Source of the DNA: Lunularia cruciata
Lineage: Eukaryota > Streptophyta > Marchantiopsida > Lunulariales > Lunulariaceae
Length of the DNA: 64,000 nucleotides
Assembly: GCA_948567375.1 (NCBI GenBank)
Contig: OX419759.1
Span: 17,700,744-17,764,743 of the forward strand
Reading direction: 5' to 3'
Part shown: one piece after another, positions 11,341 to 20,360 of the stretch
How positions within the stretch are numbered: position 1 is the stretch's first letter
Layout of the letters: every line of letters starts with the position of its first letter
The notes under the pieces: generated by a model
The model's database searches: none
The model's input: the letters and a program-made list of their open reading frames with translations, nothing else
What the model was told of the DNA's origin: nothing
Made by a program: the position numbers and the translations under genes

Positions 11341-11730
11341 AATCCGGCCTCCTTTAGCTTATCATCTCCTCCTTCATCACCAAAGATATTGGTAGGCTAA
11401 TGCAATGTTGCTTTTGGAGGACTCGTCTTGCATGTGACTCTACCTCAATCTTGTGCTCCTCCAAGGTGATTTCTTTTTGATCCTTGTAATTGAAAGCAAA
11501 CACATGGATGAACTTGCAAAAAATCTCCTCAAATCTCACCTTCTCCTCCTTGGTAACATTTGGACCATACTTGAGGGTAGATAACCTCTTCTCTATCTCC
11601 TCAAATGTCAATGGTAATTTATTTGGGTCATTCAAAACCTCTAGCTTAGGTGCAAAATCCATAGCACAAAAAGGATACATATCTGAATTAGATTCAAATT
11701 TATCCTCCTCCATGCTTGTGTCCACACTTG
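11341..11730 (-). pseudogene. F1 protease-RT linker / RT N-terminus (I-1)
   Basis: Minus-strand ORF 11354-11725 (123 codons) begins MDTSMEEDKFESNSDMYP and includes FEEIEKRLSTLKYGPNVTKE and HVFAFNYKDQKEITLEEH, the stretch that precedes the gypsy RT core. Homologous ORFs lie at 43730-44269 (I-2) and 58626-58964 (I-3). Confidence 0.7.
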
Positions 11731-12708
11731 AAGCTCATTCTTTTGAATCTGATTCCCAATAATCAAAAGATGGTGTATCTAAATGTGAAGTGTTGGTGGT
11801 GTTAGTGACTCAAACTATGACTCTATGGTTTGATGGCCTAATCCTCAAGTACCCTTTGTGTCATTGATCAGTTGTGCATGCTGCTCTCAACCATGGCCTC
11901 CCAAGAAGCAAATCATAGCTTGAATCTTTCAAGACTTGGAAAGTCATGAGATTTTGAACTCCCATAATTGAAACTACCACCTTATCCATCACCCCTATTG
12001 GTCTAACTTGTTACTTGTTTGCATGCTCACCACAAATGTTGAAGGTCTAGAGGGTATCATACCCAAATTCTTCATCAACCTTTTTGACATGGCATTCACT
12101 ACCGATCTTCCATCAACCAATGCATCCTTTGATGTTGTGACCATTCACTCTCACATCAATCTTGGAGGCATATTCAAAAGCCTCCCATGGTGTTGGTTTG
12201 GCATCCACCAACCCCATTGATACTAGAGCTTTTGCCTTCTTCTTCCTCTTGCTCCTTGTAGAACTCAAACCACCTCTAAACTCCTTTCTCAAGGTAGGGT
12301 TCAAAGCAATCAGTTGACCCACTCTGATATTAGCCTTGTAACTACAAACATCCTCCAACACATTGTAGTTCCATTGTTGCTTTGAAATCAAGAAATCCTC
12401 CATCTTCAACTTCTTCCTTGGAGTCTTTTTTGTGATGTTGCAAGTGCTCCTAATAGATCTAGGAGTATCCTTGCTAGGAGTAAATCCTTGAGAAGAGTGA
12501 ACATCCTCTACCAAATGAGCTCTCATCTTTTCTTTTACCAAAAGCTCTAAATTAAGACCCTTGGAGTTTGAGCACTCTCCTTTCTCATACTTGCTATCAA
12601 CCACATCTATAGATGATATCTCCTTACCTTTATTTGGATTAGGAGCCACTTGGGTTTCAATAACTTCCTTGTACCCTCTATTGGCTCCCTCATAACCTCT
12701 TCCTCCAT
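11731..12708 (-). pseudogene. F1 gag C-terminus and protease (I-1)
   Basis: Minus-strand ORF 12113-12649 (178 codons) runs from NPNKGKEISSIDVVDSKYEK through KTPRKKLKMEDFLISKQQWN to YASKIDVRVNGHNIKG. In I-2 (44547-44858) the sequence continues into DVLVDGGSTVNAMSKRL, an aspartic-protease active site with D-G-G in place of the usual D-T/S-G. In I-1 the reading frame breaks just before that site. The F6 solo LTR interrupts the frame at 12709. Confidence 0.7.
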
Positions 12709-13130
12709 TGTAACAATATGGAGTTTAGCAACAAAGTTAGTCGGGCTTACAAAGTAGAGAATAAGACAAAATAGCCTAGAATATTCTAGAAGCATCTAAG
12801 AAGCTTCTTAGGAAGCTTCCCAGCTAGTTAACTTGTGCTCTAAGCAGGTAGCTTCTAGAAGGAAGCTTCTAGAAGCTTCTAACTAGCTTAGCTTGCATGC
12901 CAAGTAGGTGGCTTCTAGAAGGAAGCTTCTTAAAAAGCTTCTTGGTTAACTTGGATTGCAATCCAAGAAAGCGGCTCAAGGAAGCTTCTTGAGAAGCTTC
13001 AAGGGTCTTGGATGCTACCTATAAATACCAAAGCCAAAGCTCATGCTAAGATTCAGAGTTTTCCCTCATTCAAGTGTCTCAATGTGAGTTTCCATTCTCC
13101 TATTTCTCTCCTTGGATTTAGTCTTTTACA
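12709..13130 (+). repeat. F6 solo LTR rich in heat-shock-element motifs
   Basis: A 422-bp unit with ends TGTAACAATATGG and AGTCTTTTACA (TG...CA) flanked by a perfect 5-bp duplication TCCAT (12704-12708 and 13131-13135). The empty site is present in I-2 near 49010 (cctccataataag). It matches the 5' LTR at 33245-33674. Its middle is packed with GAAnnTTC and TTCnnGAA units (see the regulatory entry) followed by TATAAATA at 13020-13027, so its own promoter reads on the plus strand. Confidence 0.85.
12784..13027 (+). promoter_or_regulatory. HSE cluster plus TATA box in the F6 LTR
   Basis: Heat shock factors bind alternating nGAAn and nTTCn pentamers. Here GAAgcTTC occurs at 12800-12807, 12812-12819, 12862-12869, 12872-12879, 12922-12929, 12981-12988 and 12993-13000, and TTCtaGAA at 12784, 12853 and 12913. 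The best stretch, 12862-12879, is four perfect alternating units (GAAgcTTCtaGAAgcTTC). The last unit ends 20 bp before TATAAATA at 13020-13027. Binding and heat induction are inferred from motif and position only. Confidence 0.6.
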
Positions 13131-14204
13131 TCCATGGTAAGTGGAATTTGGGCAATTTCTTTGGATATGGTCACTTCCTCCACAACCAAAAATATTTCTA
13201 TCTTTTAAATTTTTGGCTGGTTAGACTCCTCTATAAGAATAGTTTCCATAATTCCTAGGCCCTCTGCCTACATTTTGATCCACCACTCTCTTCTCCCATA
13301 GTTGCACCACATTCATCTTGAGATCTGCAAGTTGTTTTGTGATAGTTTGAAGTGGATTTTTTGGTGAAGGTGCAAGAATTGGAGCAACTACTACTTGTGG
13401 TGCAACCATTGCTACCAAAATATCAGAAGTTTTGCCATATTTGTAGCCTTGAGGAGGATGAAAAACCTCTTTCACCACCAAATCACTCTCTCCCCTTCTG
13501 AACTCTCTTTCATACAAATTGCAATCTTGATAGCTTCAACCTTGGAAGAAGGTTTCTCATATCTCATCTTGCTTCTTATTTGTGGTCTCAACCCTCCTAC
13601 AAAATTCTTGGTGAGCATGGCTCCTATGCCAATCATAGTAGTCTCCACATCATCCCCACTTGTCCTCAACACTATGCAAATCTTGACTCTAACTTCTCTA
13701 TTCTTTCCACATAGACTTTCACTTTCTCTCCATCTCCTTGCTTGAGAAAGGTAACCTCAATCATCAATCTCTCATAACTCTCATTTGGAAGAAAATTCTC
13801 AATGAGTGTTGAAGTTAAACTCTCCCAAGACTCTCTAGGATTTGATGTTGCTATAGAAATCTTGGAGCAACCTGAACCTTTTGTGTTCCCTAAGGTGGAT
13901 TACTCTCAAATGATGTTAGTCATGTATATACTCTATTAGTTGAAGAGTGAGAGAAAAGAAAAAAATTTGAGAGAAAAGAAAGATAGTGAGGGGCTAAGAT
14001 GGGAAAACTTCCAGTTTTCTTTGGCAAGGATGGAGAAAATGTGGAGACCTTTGTGAGAGACTTCAAGAGACCTTGCATAGGAAACACTAAGAGGAGGAAG
14101 AACGAGTGGACCTCATTATTACCAAATTTCTTTGAGGATGCAACACTTACATGTTTGGAGTCAAAATACCAAAAATAAAAATGAGAGATGGGCAAGAAGT
14201 GCAT
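13131..14204 (-). pseudogene. F1 gag with zinc knuckle (I-1)
   Basis: Minus-strand frames: near 14000 a LPVFFGKDGENVETFVRDF start, then a NEWTSLLPNFFEDATLTC region, SGDDVETTMIGIGAMLTKNF and GLRPQIRSKMRYEKPSSK (13472-13672), and MKESSEGE and VVKEVFHPPQGYKYGKTS (13221-13517). A decayed CCHC knuckle (CGGSDHIQRNCP, first Cys lost) is read at 13140-13210, just downstream of the F6 insertion. I-2 keeps an open version at 49208-49912. Confidence 0.75.
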
Positions 14205-14254
14205 ATTAATCTAACCCTCATGGATAGTTTATCCATAAGTTGAAAGATTATCTC

Positions 14255-14930
14255 CATCACTAATCTTGGAAACTAGCTAATGAAAGTGGTAGTATTTCTA
14301 TAGTTGTACTTAGAATCTCTCCAAGATCCTTCACTAAAGTCTCCAAAAGTGCTTTTACTCCATGACACTCATGTTCTTTTGGAAGTCCTTCCACTCCACA
14401 AACATCAAAAAACTCCTTGGTCTTAGATCTTCTTACTCCCAATCTTGGTGAAGAAGGTCCAACATTCAAACCCAAGTCAAGTAAGCCTCTCCTTTCCCTC
14501 AATCTCTTGCCCTCAAAGGTCAATGGACATGAACTTGCCTTATGTCCATTCTCTCCACATAGAAAGCACTTAGACTCACTCTTTCCTCCAAGTGATGTAG
14601 GTTTTTGGATCCTCTCAACACTCTCTTCAAATTCTATTCTAAACTCTCTTTTCTTCAAAGCCACCCCTACAATCACCTCAAACCCTTGCGGAACCTTGTA
14701 TAACCTTAATTTCCACTCTTGGTGACCTTCTATGTTCCAAAGATGAGTCTAAACACTCAAACATGCTTTTTGTTGCTCTCACACTCCTCATGCATGAGAT
14801 CTTAACTGTGTAGAATTGACCCTTCGGCACAATATCACTCAAATCTCTCAACTTTAATTTCAAAATCCTCTGAAAATTTTCACACTTGATAACAACTCCA
14901 GGGAGTCCCTCCATGCAAAACTTCAGATCT
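14255..14930 (-). pseudogene. F1 ORF1 upstream of gag, with a CCHC zinc knuckle
   Basis: Two adjoining minus-strand ORFs (14678-14914 and 14260-14676) are one protein split by a frameshift near 14677: MEGLPGVVIKCENFQRIL leads into FEVIVGVALKKREFRIEF. About residues 105-120 give CFLCGENGHKASSCP, a perfect C-x2-C-x4-H-x4-C knuckle. The rest includes LRERRGLLDLGLNVGPSSPR and a second Cys-rich stretch CGVEGLPKEHEC. It lies between the 5' LTR and gag. Decayed versions lie at 50150-50830 (I-2) and 60650-60953 (I-3). An extra ORF before gag is known in Ogre/Tat-type elements; the zinc knuckle here is what I see directly. Confidence 0.7.
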
Positions 14931-15575
14931 TTTCATCAAGCCATTTGGTCTAGTCACCTTTCTATTTAGCACACATATTTCAGATTTAGTCTAAAAACCG
15001 TTCTCCTCACTTTAAAAACTCTTAACTCTCCATGGAAGAATGATCCCTCTCTAATTTATATGCCCAAAGGTAGGATAAAATGCACTGAATTTTCTTGGAA
15101 AATTTCAAAACAATCCATTGAAAATTGAAGAAATGGCAGACTTTGTACAATTTTTCCAAAGAGCATGCAGTTGCGGGAGCCGTTTACCTTATCAAATTCC
15201 AAAATTTTTAGCTCAATGCACAATAGTAGTAGCTCTCACAATAGTTTCAAGTGTGTTAAATGAAGGATAACCCAAGCTATCATGTGTAGAAATTTCAAGT
15301 CCAAATTTCAAACTTGAGATTTTGCCCAAAAGCACCATAATCCCCAAAATCTGCAATCCACCTCACACAATCTTTCCAAGTCCTCTCATGTATACAAGAT
15401 GTATAAAATCACCGTAAAGACATCATAATGAATTAAAAGGTATAAAAATGGACCATGGTTTTCTAACATAAGTTCAGCCTTCTCCTCTCCTAATGTTCTC
15501 TCCAAAAGAGCTCTCATAGCTTCCTTTTGCTTAATATAGAATTGAAAGTGGAACATTATCTTGCCTTTTAGAGAG
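14931..15575 (-). other. F1 5' untranslated leader
   Basis: Between the PBS and ORF1 I find no supported coding region. Short minus-strand frames such as 15386-15619 have no match in content to known gag or pol domains, although a similar stretch exists in I-2 (51188-51373). The conserved length suggests an RNA leader that could hold packaging signals. Confidence 0.45.
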
Positions 15576-15593
15576 ATCCCGGCAATAGAACCA
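15576..15593 (-). promoter_or_regulatory. F1 primer-binding site (tRNA-Asp-like)
   Basis: On the coding strand, five bases after the LTR end, the sequence is TGGTTCTATTGCCGGGAT. It keeps 12 of 18 positions of the PBS TGGCGCCGTTGCCGGGGA that I recall for Athila/Tat elements (tRNA-Asp), with the 3' TTGCCGGG exact. I-2 has the more decayed TGGTTCTATTGTTGAGAC at 51432-51449. The match to that lineage is from memory and the PBS call is moderate. Confidence 0.5.
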
Positions 15594-15598
15594 AAAAT

Positions 15599-16290
15599 GT
15601 GAGATAGCCTCTCTCTCACTCAAGATGAACCTCTGATAGCTATTATGGTAGTGCACCATTGACTAAGAAGGCAAGGAACCCCAACTCCATCATACTCCTC
15701 CAAGGCTAACACTCCAATACTCAAGACATTGCTCACTAGAGAACTCAATGAGAGAGAGATAGTTGCAAATGAAAGGATGATGAGTACCTCCTTAGCCCTT
15801 GTTTATATACTTGTGAAATAATTAAAAACTAAAGTTACTATTTACTATAGTAACTCAAGTTACTAGGCTAAAAGTCAAGTCAAGTCAAAAAGTATAAAGG
15901 AATATCCATCCACATGGGCATATTCCACAAAGCATGTGATATTATCTTGACCCAACCACTAAGTCAAGGATTCCTTCACATGGGCTATCCTTAGATTAAA
16001 GAGAATCCAAAACAAAAAGGCTTGCGGGCCCAAGAGTTCTCAACTCTTGGGCCTCAAAGTCAAACATCTAGGAATAATATCAGGTCAACACACTAGAATC
16101 AAAAATAGTGGTGCTCATCTTTTCCACTTCCTCTAAAGTAAGGTCTCCACTATCTTAGCTATGACTAAATTTAGCTAATCATGACTAATGTAGAACTATC
16201 CTTTATCTCTATATAAATAATATCTTTCAAGTACTTTTAATACCAAACAAACTATCACAATACCACACACATGCAAAAATGGGTGTCATA
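15599..16290 (-). repeat. F1 5' LTR of I-1
   Basis: Plus-strand start TGTGAGATAGCC, end GGGTGTCATA (from GGGTGTTACA). Aligns with the LTR at 4783-5475 apart from scattered substitutions and small indels, for example in the repeated aagtcaagt region near 15870. The visible divergence between the two LTRs implies an old insertion. Confidence 0.85.
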
Positions 16291-16787
16291 AGCTAAGTGT
16301 GTCATATGATGTTGAGAGACTTGTCTAGTAGTCTCTTCCTTCTCTACATACAAGTACCTTTGAACTCATATGCATGTTTGCAATATCTTAGCTAGTCTAA
16401 TGCTACAACAAATCTAATATGCGTACTCTTTCCACCAAATACTACCAAGCAATAAGTATGGTCTCCAAGGTAACAAACTCTTGAAGATCATCATCAAATT
16501 GGTCCATTAGTAGTGCAAAGCTACACTCCAAGCCTATTGTATCAACTTAATGCATGATGTTCTAACTCCTCATGAAAATTCCAAAATAGAATATCCAAGG
16601 TAGATAGAACAATTGCAATTATACTCCAAATTTGAGTGATCTCTTCTAGTAGCAAAGAATCCTTTGTATGGGCATTCTTTTCCATAACTCACTAGGCCAA
16701 GTAATGGAACCATTGAATGTTGAGATTGATACCATGGTCCTTGATTATAATGAGCCAAGATTTTCACCACTAAAGCATACAAGTAAG
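16291..16787 (-). mobile_element. F3 minus-strand element, middle piece
   Basis: Sequence between I-1 and F4. The minus-strand frame 16570-16782 reads LAHYNQGPWYQSQHSMVPLL, KECPYKGFFATRRD, then NLEYNCNCSIYLGYSILEFS. It continues the same F3 copy that flanks I-1 on the left and F4 on the right. I do not recognise the domain. Confidence 0.45.
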
Positions 16788-17514
16788 TGTAATGTTAAGT
16801 GAGAAGCATAGAAGAGAAAGCACAAGTTCACACTCAAACTTGATGCCCCAAAGGAGCACCTTGGCTTTATGATATAACAAAGTAGAGACACTCAATGGAA
16901 GCATAACCCTTGGATCAGATATATGGATTGGTGATATGTCATTGATCTCTACCCTCAGATTAGATGCATGCATGGGTGATATGTTGGATCTGGTTCTATC
17001 TGGTTGGTCAAACTGGTGTTGACCAGAGAGAATCTTTAGGGAATCTCCTTGTAGGAATCTAGAATTGCATGGGTGAGGTATCATTGGAAAGCTCTTGATG
17101 AGACAAAAAAGGTGGAGGGAGGCAATACTTTTCTCTCCAAGGGGGATTTGCATATTTTTGAGGCCTAATTCATCCATTTAGGCTCTCAAAATTGCCTCTA
17201 AAGATTTTAGGTATATTTTGATTTTTGCTCTATTAGTAGAAGTACCCTTTTGGTGATACTTCTTTATGATCTATTTAGTCCATCATGTGTAACATCCTTC
17301 CAGATGCTATGAAACCAAAATTCACCTCTAAATCATATATCTAGTTATTGGTTCTAAGGTTTTCAAGTCTATTTTAGTTTTTGCTCTATTAATAGAAATA
17401 CTCTTTTGGTGATACCTCTATCTTATCTATTTAATCCACCATGTATAATATTTTTCTAGATGTCACTAAACCAAATTTTGCCTCCAGATGATATGTCTAG
17501 CTATTGGTATTACA
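16788..17514 (-). repeat. F4 3' LTR
   Basis: 727 bp. It matches 22581-23288 throughout, including 'gatgccccaaaggagca', 'cccttggatcaga', 'gatgcatgcatgggtg' and three similar phrases built on 'tattagtagaagtac...ttggtgatacctct', which form an internal imperfect repeat near 17230, 17390 and their counterparts. Confidence 0.85.
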
Positions 17515-17530
17515 AACCTCCCTCCTTTTA
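17515..17530 (-). promoter_or_regulatory. F4 polypurine tract
   Basis: The coding strand reads AAAAGGAGGGAGGTT immediately before the LTR start TGTAATACC. This is a textbook PPT position and composition. Confidence 0.8.
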
Positions 17531-17534
17531 AGAT

Positions 17535-17760
17535 GCAACGTCCTCCTTGCAAAGTTGTTGCTCAAAAGTTTGCACCAACATTGGTGCATGTGTCAAGTTG
17601 GTAGCTAGCTCCTAGGTTTCCTCATATATTGGGTCACCTTTCCATTATACAAGATAGTCTACCCACAAATGGCAAGTACCACAAATGCGTTTCTGGAGAA
17701 TATATCCCACTTCATATTCCTCTATACCATCAGTGAGTGTCGGACAAGGTTGAGTGTCTT
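17535..17760 (-). pseudogene. F4 chromodomain
   Basis: Minus-strand translation shows EEYEVGYILQKRICGTCHLW, then VDYLV, a stop where Lys is usual, WKGDPIYEET and NLTHAPMLV. These are the chromodomain landmarks (aromatic Y-E-V strand, W-K-G, E-x-x-W-E-x-x-x-N-L). Chromodomains of this type bind methylated histone H3 and guide chromovirus integration to heterochromatin. Two stops disrupt it. Confidence 0.75.
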
Positions 17761-18800
17761 GTAAGGAATGACAATGGCCCAATGGGGGAGCATATGTGCA
17801 TATTAAGGAATATGGAACACAAGATGGATCTTTATGTGTGGTGGTAGCTTGAGGTGATAGGCCATAGTGCCGACTTGATGAAGAATGGAGAAAGGCCCGA
17901 TAAAACACGGTCTGAGCTTACAAGGGCCAACTGACATGAGGTTGGTTGTTGATAGCCACACATGATCCCCAACATTGAACTCCATGTGCCTACAGTTTGC
18001 ATTTGCATATTGCTTCTATTGATTTTGAGTAATCTACAACCTATGCTTTGCGCTCTCCACACCCTTTTGGATTCTAGAAACAAAGTTCTTGATTGCATCA
18101 ACCTTGGTAGGCACCGAATGGAGCTTCATCAAGCTTAAGGGGGTGAGGGGATGCTTGCCATACATGAGGAAGAGTGGAGTGACTTGGATGGATGCATTCA
18201 CTAAATTTTTATAAAAAAATTCCACCAATGGAAGTAAGGTATCCCACTTCTCTTGCTCATCTAAGATGAAACCTCATATCATATTTTCAATAGTGCAATT
18301 AGCCCACATTTTTGTCTATTGGTCTGTTAGGTGATAAGCTGTGGAGATGGCCAACTTGGTTTTAGAGAAACCAAAGAGTATTTGCCAAAACAAACATGTG
18401 AATTGAGTGCCTCTATCGGTGATGAGCACTCAAGATAAGTCATGGTGAGAGAAGACTACATCTAAGTATAATTGAGCTAGTTGTGGAGCAATCATGTCCT
18501 TGGTGGTAGGGCATTCATGAATCATTTTGTTGAGTTGGTCAATAAAGACTATGATGGAGTCAAACCTTGAGGTAGTCAATTCACAAATTAGATCTCTACT
18601 CACATGTTCCCAATATTGTGTAGGAGTAGGAAGGGGTTGAAGAAGTCTTACAAAAGCTTGATTAGAGGCTTCAATTTGTTGGTAGGGTAGGCAGCTCCAA
18701 ACATAGTCCATCACATTGTCACTCATCTTGGGCCTATAGTAATGGTGTTGGATTGCATCCAAGGTCTTATCCACTCTAACCTGCAATGGCAAAATCATGA
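17761..18800 (-). pseudogene. F4 integrase
   Basis: Minus-strand blocks: HHYYRPKMSDNVMDYVWSC with CLPYQQIEASNQAFVRLLQP (zinc-binding region), TSRFDSIIVFIDQLNKMIH (first Asp), LITDRGTQF (second Asp), STAYHLTDQQTK (Glu region), then EFNVGDHVWLSTTNL, a LRPCFIGPFSILHQVG block and HLVFHIP. The order and motifs are those of a chromovirus integrase. Stops at several points. Confidence 0.85.
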
Positions 18801-20360
18801 CATTCCACTAGGATGGTGGTGAAAAATTCTATGACGTTTGGGATCCATAATCTACCATCACAAAAGGTGAGTCCTTAGGTGCTGGTGACAACTTTGGATG
18901 ATTGAGCTCCGACAATCTATGGATCAATTTTTGCAGTAGCCAAAATCTTTGGCCAAAATTCAGGGTTCATCTTGACCTCTACCACCAAATTGTTTACCAT
19001 TGGCATTTGGGTGAATGCATCTACAAGTTGCTTCTTGCCTTCCATGTAGGTGATTGTCATGTTGAATCATTATCACCACTCTGCTCACTAAATTTGGTGA
19101 CAAGATAGATCTTTGTGTGTCTCAAGGTAGACTAGAGGTTTGTCGTATGTCTCCACTGTAAATGCTTTCTTGCCAAAATAGTGCTTCCAATGCTTGGTTG
19201 CAACGACAATGGCTAGCTCTTCTTATTTTATAGTGTGATAGTTGCATTCTACTAGTAATAGCTTTTGAGAGAAATATGCAATTGGATGCTATCCGTCATG
19301 CCACTCATATTGTAGAATTTCTCCTATTGGTACGCTTGATGCATTTGTAGCCTACTTGATTGGACATTTTGGGTCATACCATTTCAAGATTGATGCATGT
19401 AGCAAGGCATCTTTCAATTCTTGAAAGTCCAACTCTTGTGTGGTTCCACACATTCACTTCTTCCCCTTGCCTAGTAGTGCCGTTAAAGGCTGTGCAACCT
19501 TAGAGAAGTCCTTGACAAATCAACAATAGAATCCCATCAATCCCAAGAAGCTCTTGAGTTGAGTTTGATCTTTTGGAGCACTCTATTTTTTGAATGACCT
19601 CTATTTTATTTGTTAATACTTGGATATCCTCTACACTTATTCTGTGCCCCAAGTAGTCAACTTCAGACTTGCCAAACTTGCACTTTGAGATTTTGGCATA
19701 TAATTGATTTTGTCTTAGAATTTGGAGGACTCCTGGAAAATGTTGTTTGTGTTCCATCATTGTCCTATTGTATAAAGATTTCATCTAGGAAGATGATAAC
19801 AAATTTATCCAAATATTGATAAAAATATGTCATTCATCATACTCATGAAAGTGGCAAGTGCATTGGTGAGGCCAAAAGGTATCACGAGGTGCTTGAAGTG
19901 GCCATACTTGGTTTAAAAGGTAGTTTTGTATACATCTTCCTTTGCAATCCAGATTTGATTGTAACCGCTCTGTAGGTCCAGTTTGGTGAAGTGTTTTGCT
20001 CCATTCAATTGTCAAATAGGTCATCCATGTGGGGTAAAGGATATTTTTTCTTCCATATTTGCTGATTGAGGCCTGGATAGTCAATGCACATGCATATTTT
20101 ACCATCCGTCTTTGTCACAAACAAGATAGGAGCCCCATATGGTGATACGTTGGGGTAGATAAACCCTTTCTGCAGCATATCCTCAATTTGAGCCTTACAC
20201 TCTTCCAACTCATGAGGTGATAAATGATATGGGGCTTTACAAAGAGGTGTCTTCCCCAAGAGTGTCTCAATTTTATATCTACTCTCCTTTTTGGTGGTAA
20301 TCTTGAGGGTAGATCATATAGAAAGACATTTTGAAACTCATTTACCACATCCTTCAATTT
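18801..20360 (-). pseudogene. F4 reverse transcriptase and RNase H
   Basis: Minus-strand blocks: [20 protein letters not shown] with [18 protein letters not shown] (20005-20259), [42 protein letters not shown], then FVIIFLDEIFI where the active site reads F-L-D-E instead of Y-x-D-D, and QLKSFLGLMGFYC. RNase H is more decayed (18830-19400). It cannot encode an active enzyme. Confidence 0.85.

Larger units (their letters stand above)
4783..16290 (-). mobile_element. F1 Ty3/gypsy retrotransposon I-1, full length, nested insertions
   Basis: Two similar LTRs (4783-5475 and 15599-16290) bracket a minus-strand internal region in the order ORF1 with zinc knuckle, gag, zinc knuckle, protease, RT, RNase H, integrase. 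A purine-rich PPT adjoins the left LTR and a PBS adjoins the right LTR. Without its F2 insert (6540-9780) and F6 solo LTR (12709-13130) the element would be about 7.8 kb. Flanking pentamers AGGCA (4778-4782) and AGCTA (16291-16295) agree at only three of five bases, so the target duplication is weak. PBS and domain order suggest the Athila/Tat branch. All ORFs are broken. Confidence 0.85.

Noticed and set aside
12784-13010. The 'gaagcttc' array as a CRISPR-like or cruciform array
   Set aside because: Spacing is irregular, units are 8 bp, and they fit the HSE pattern inside an LTR promoter.
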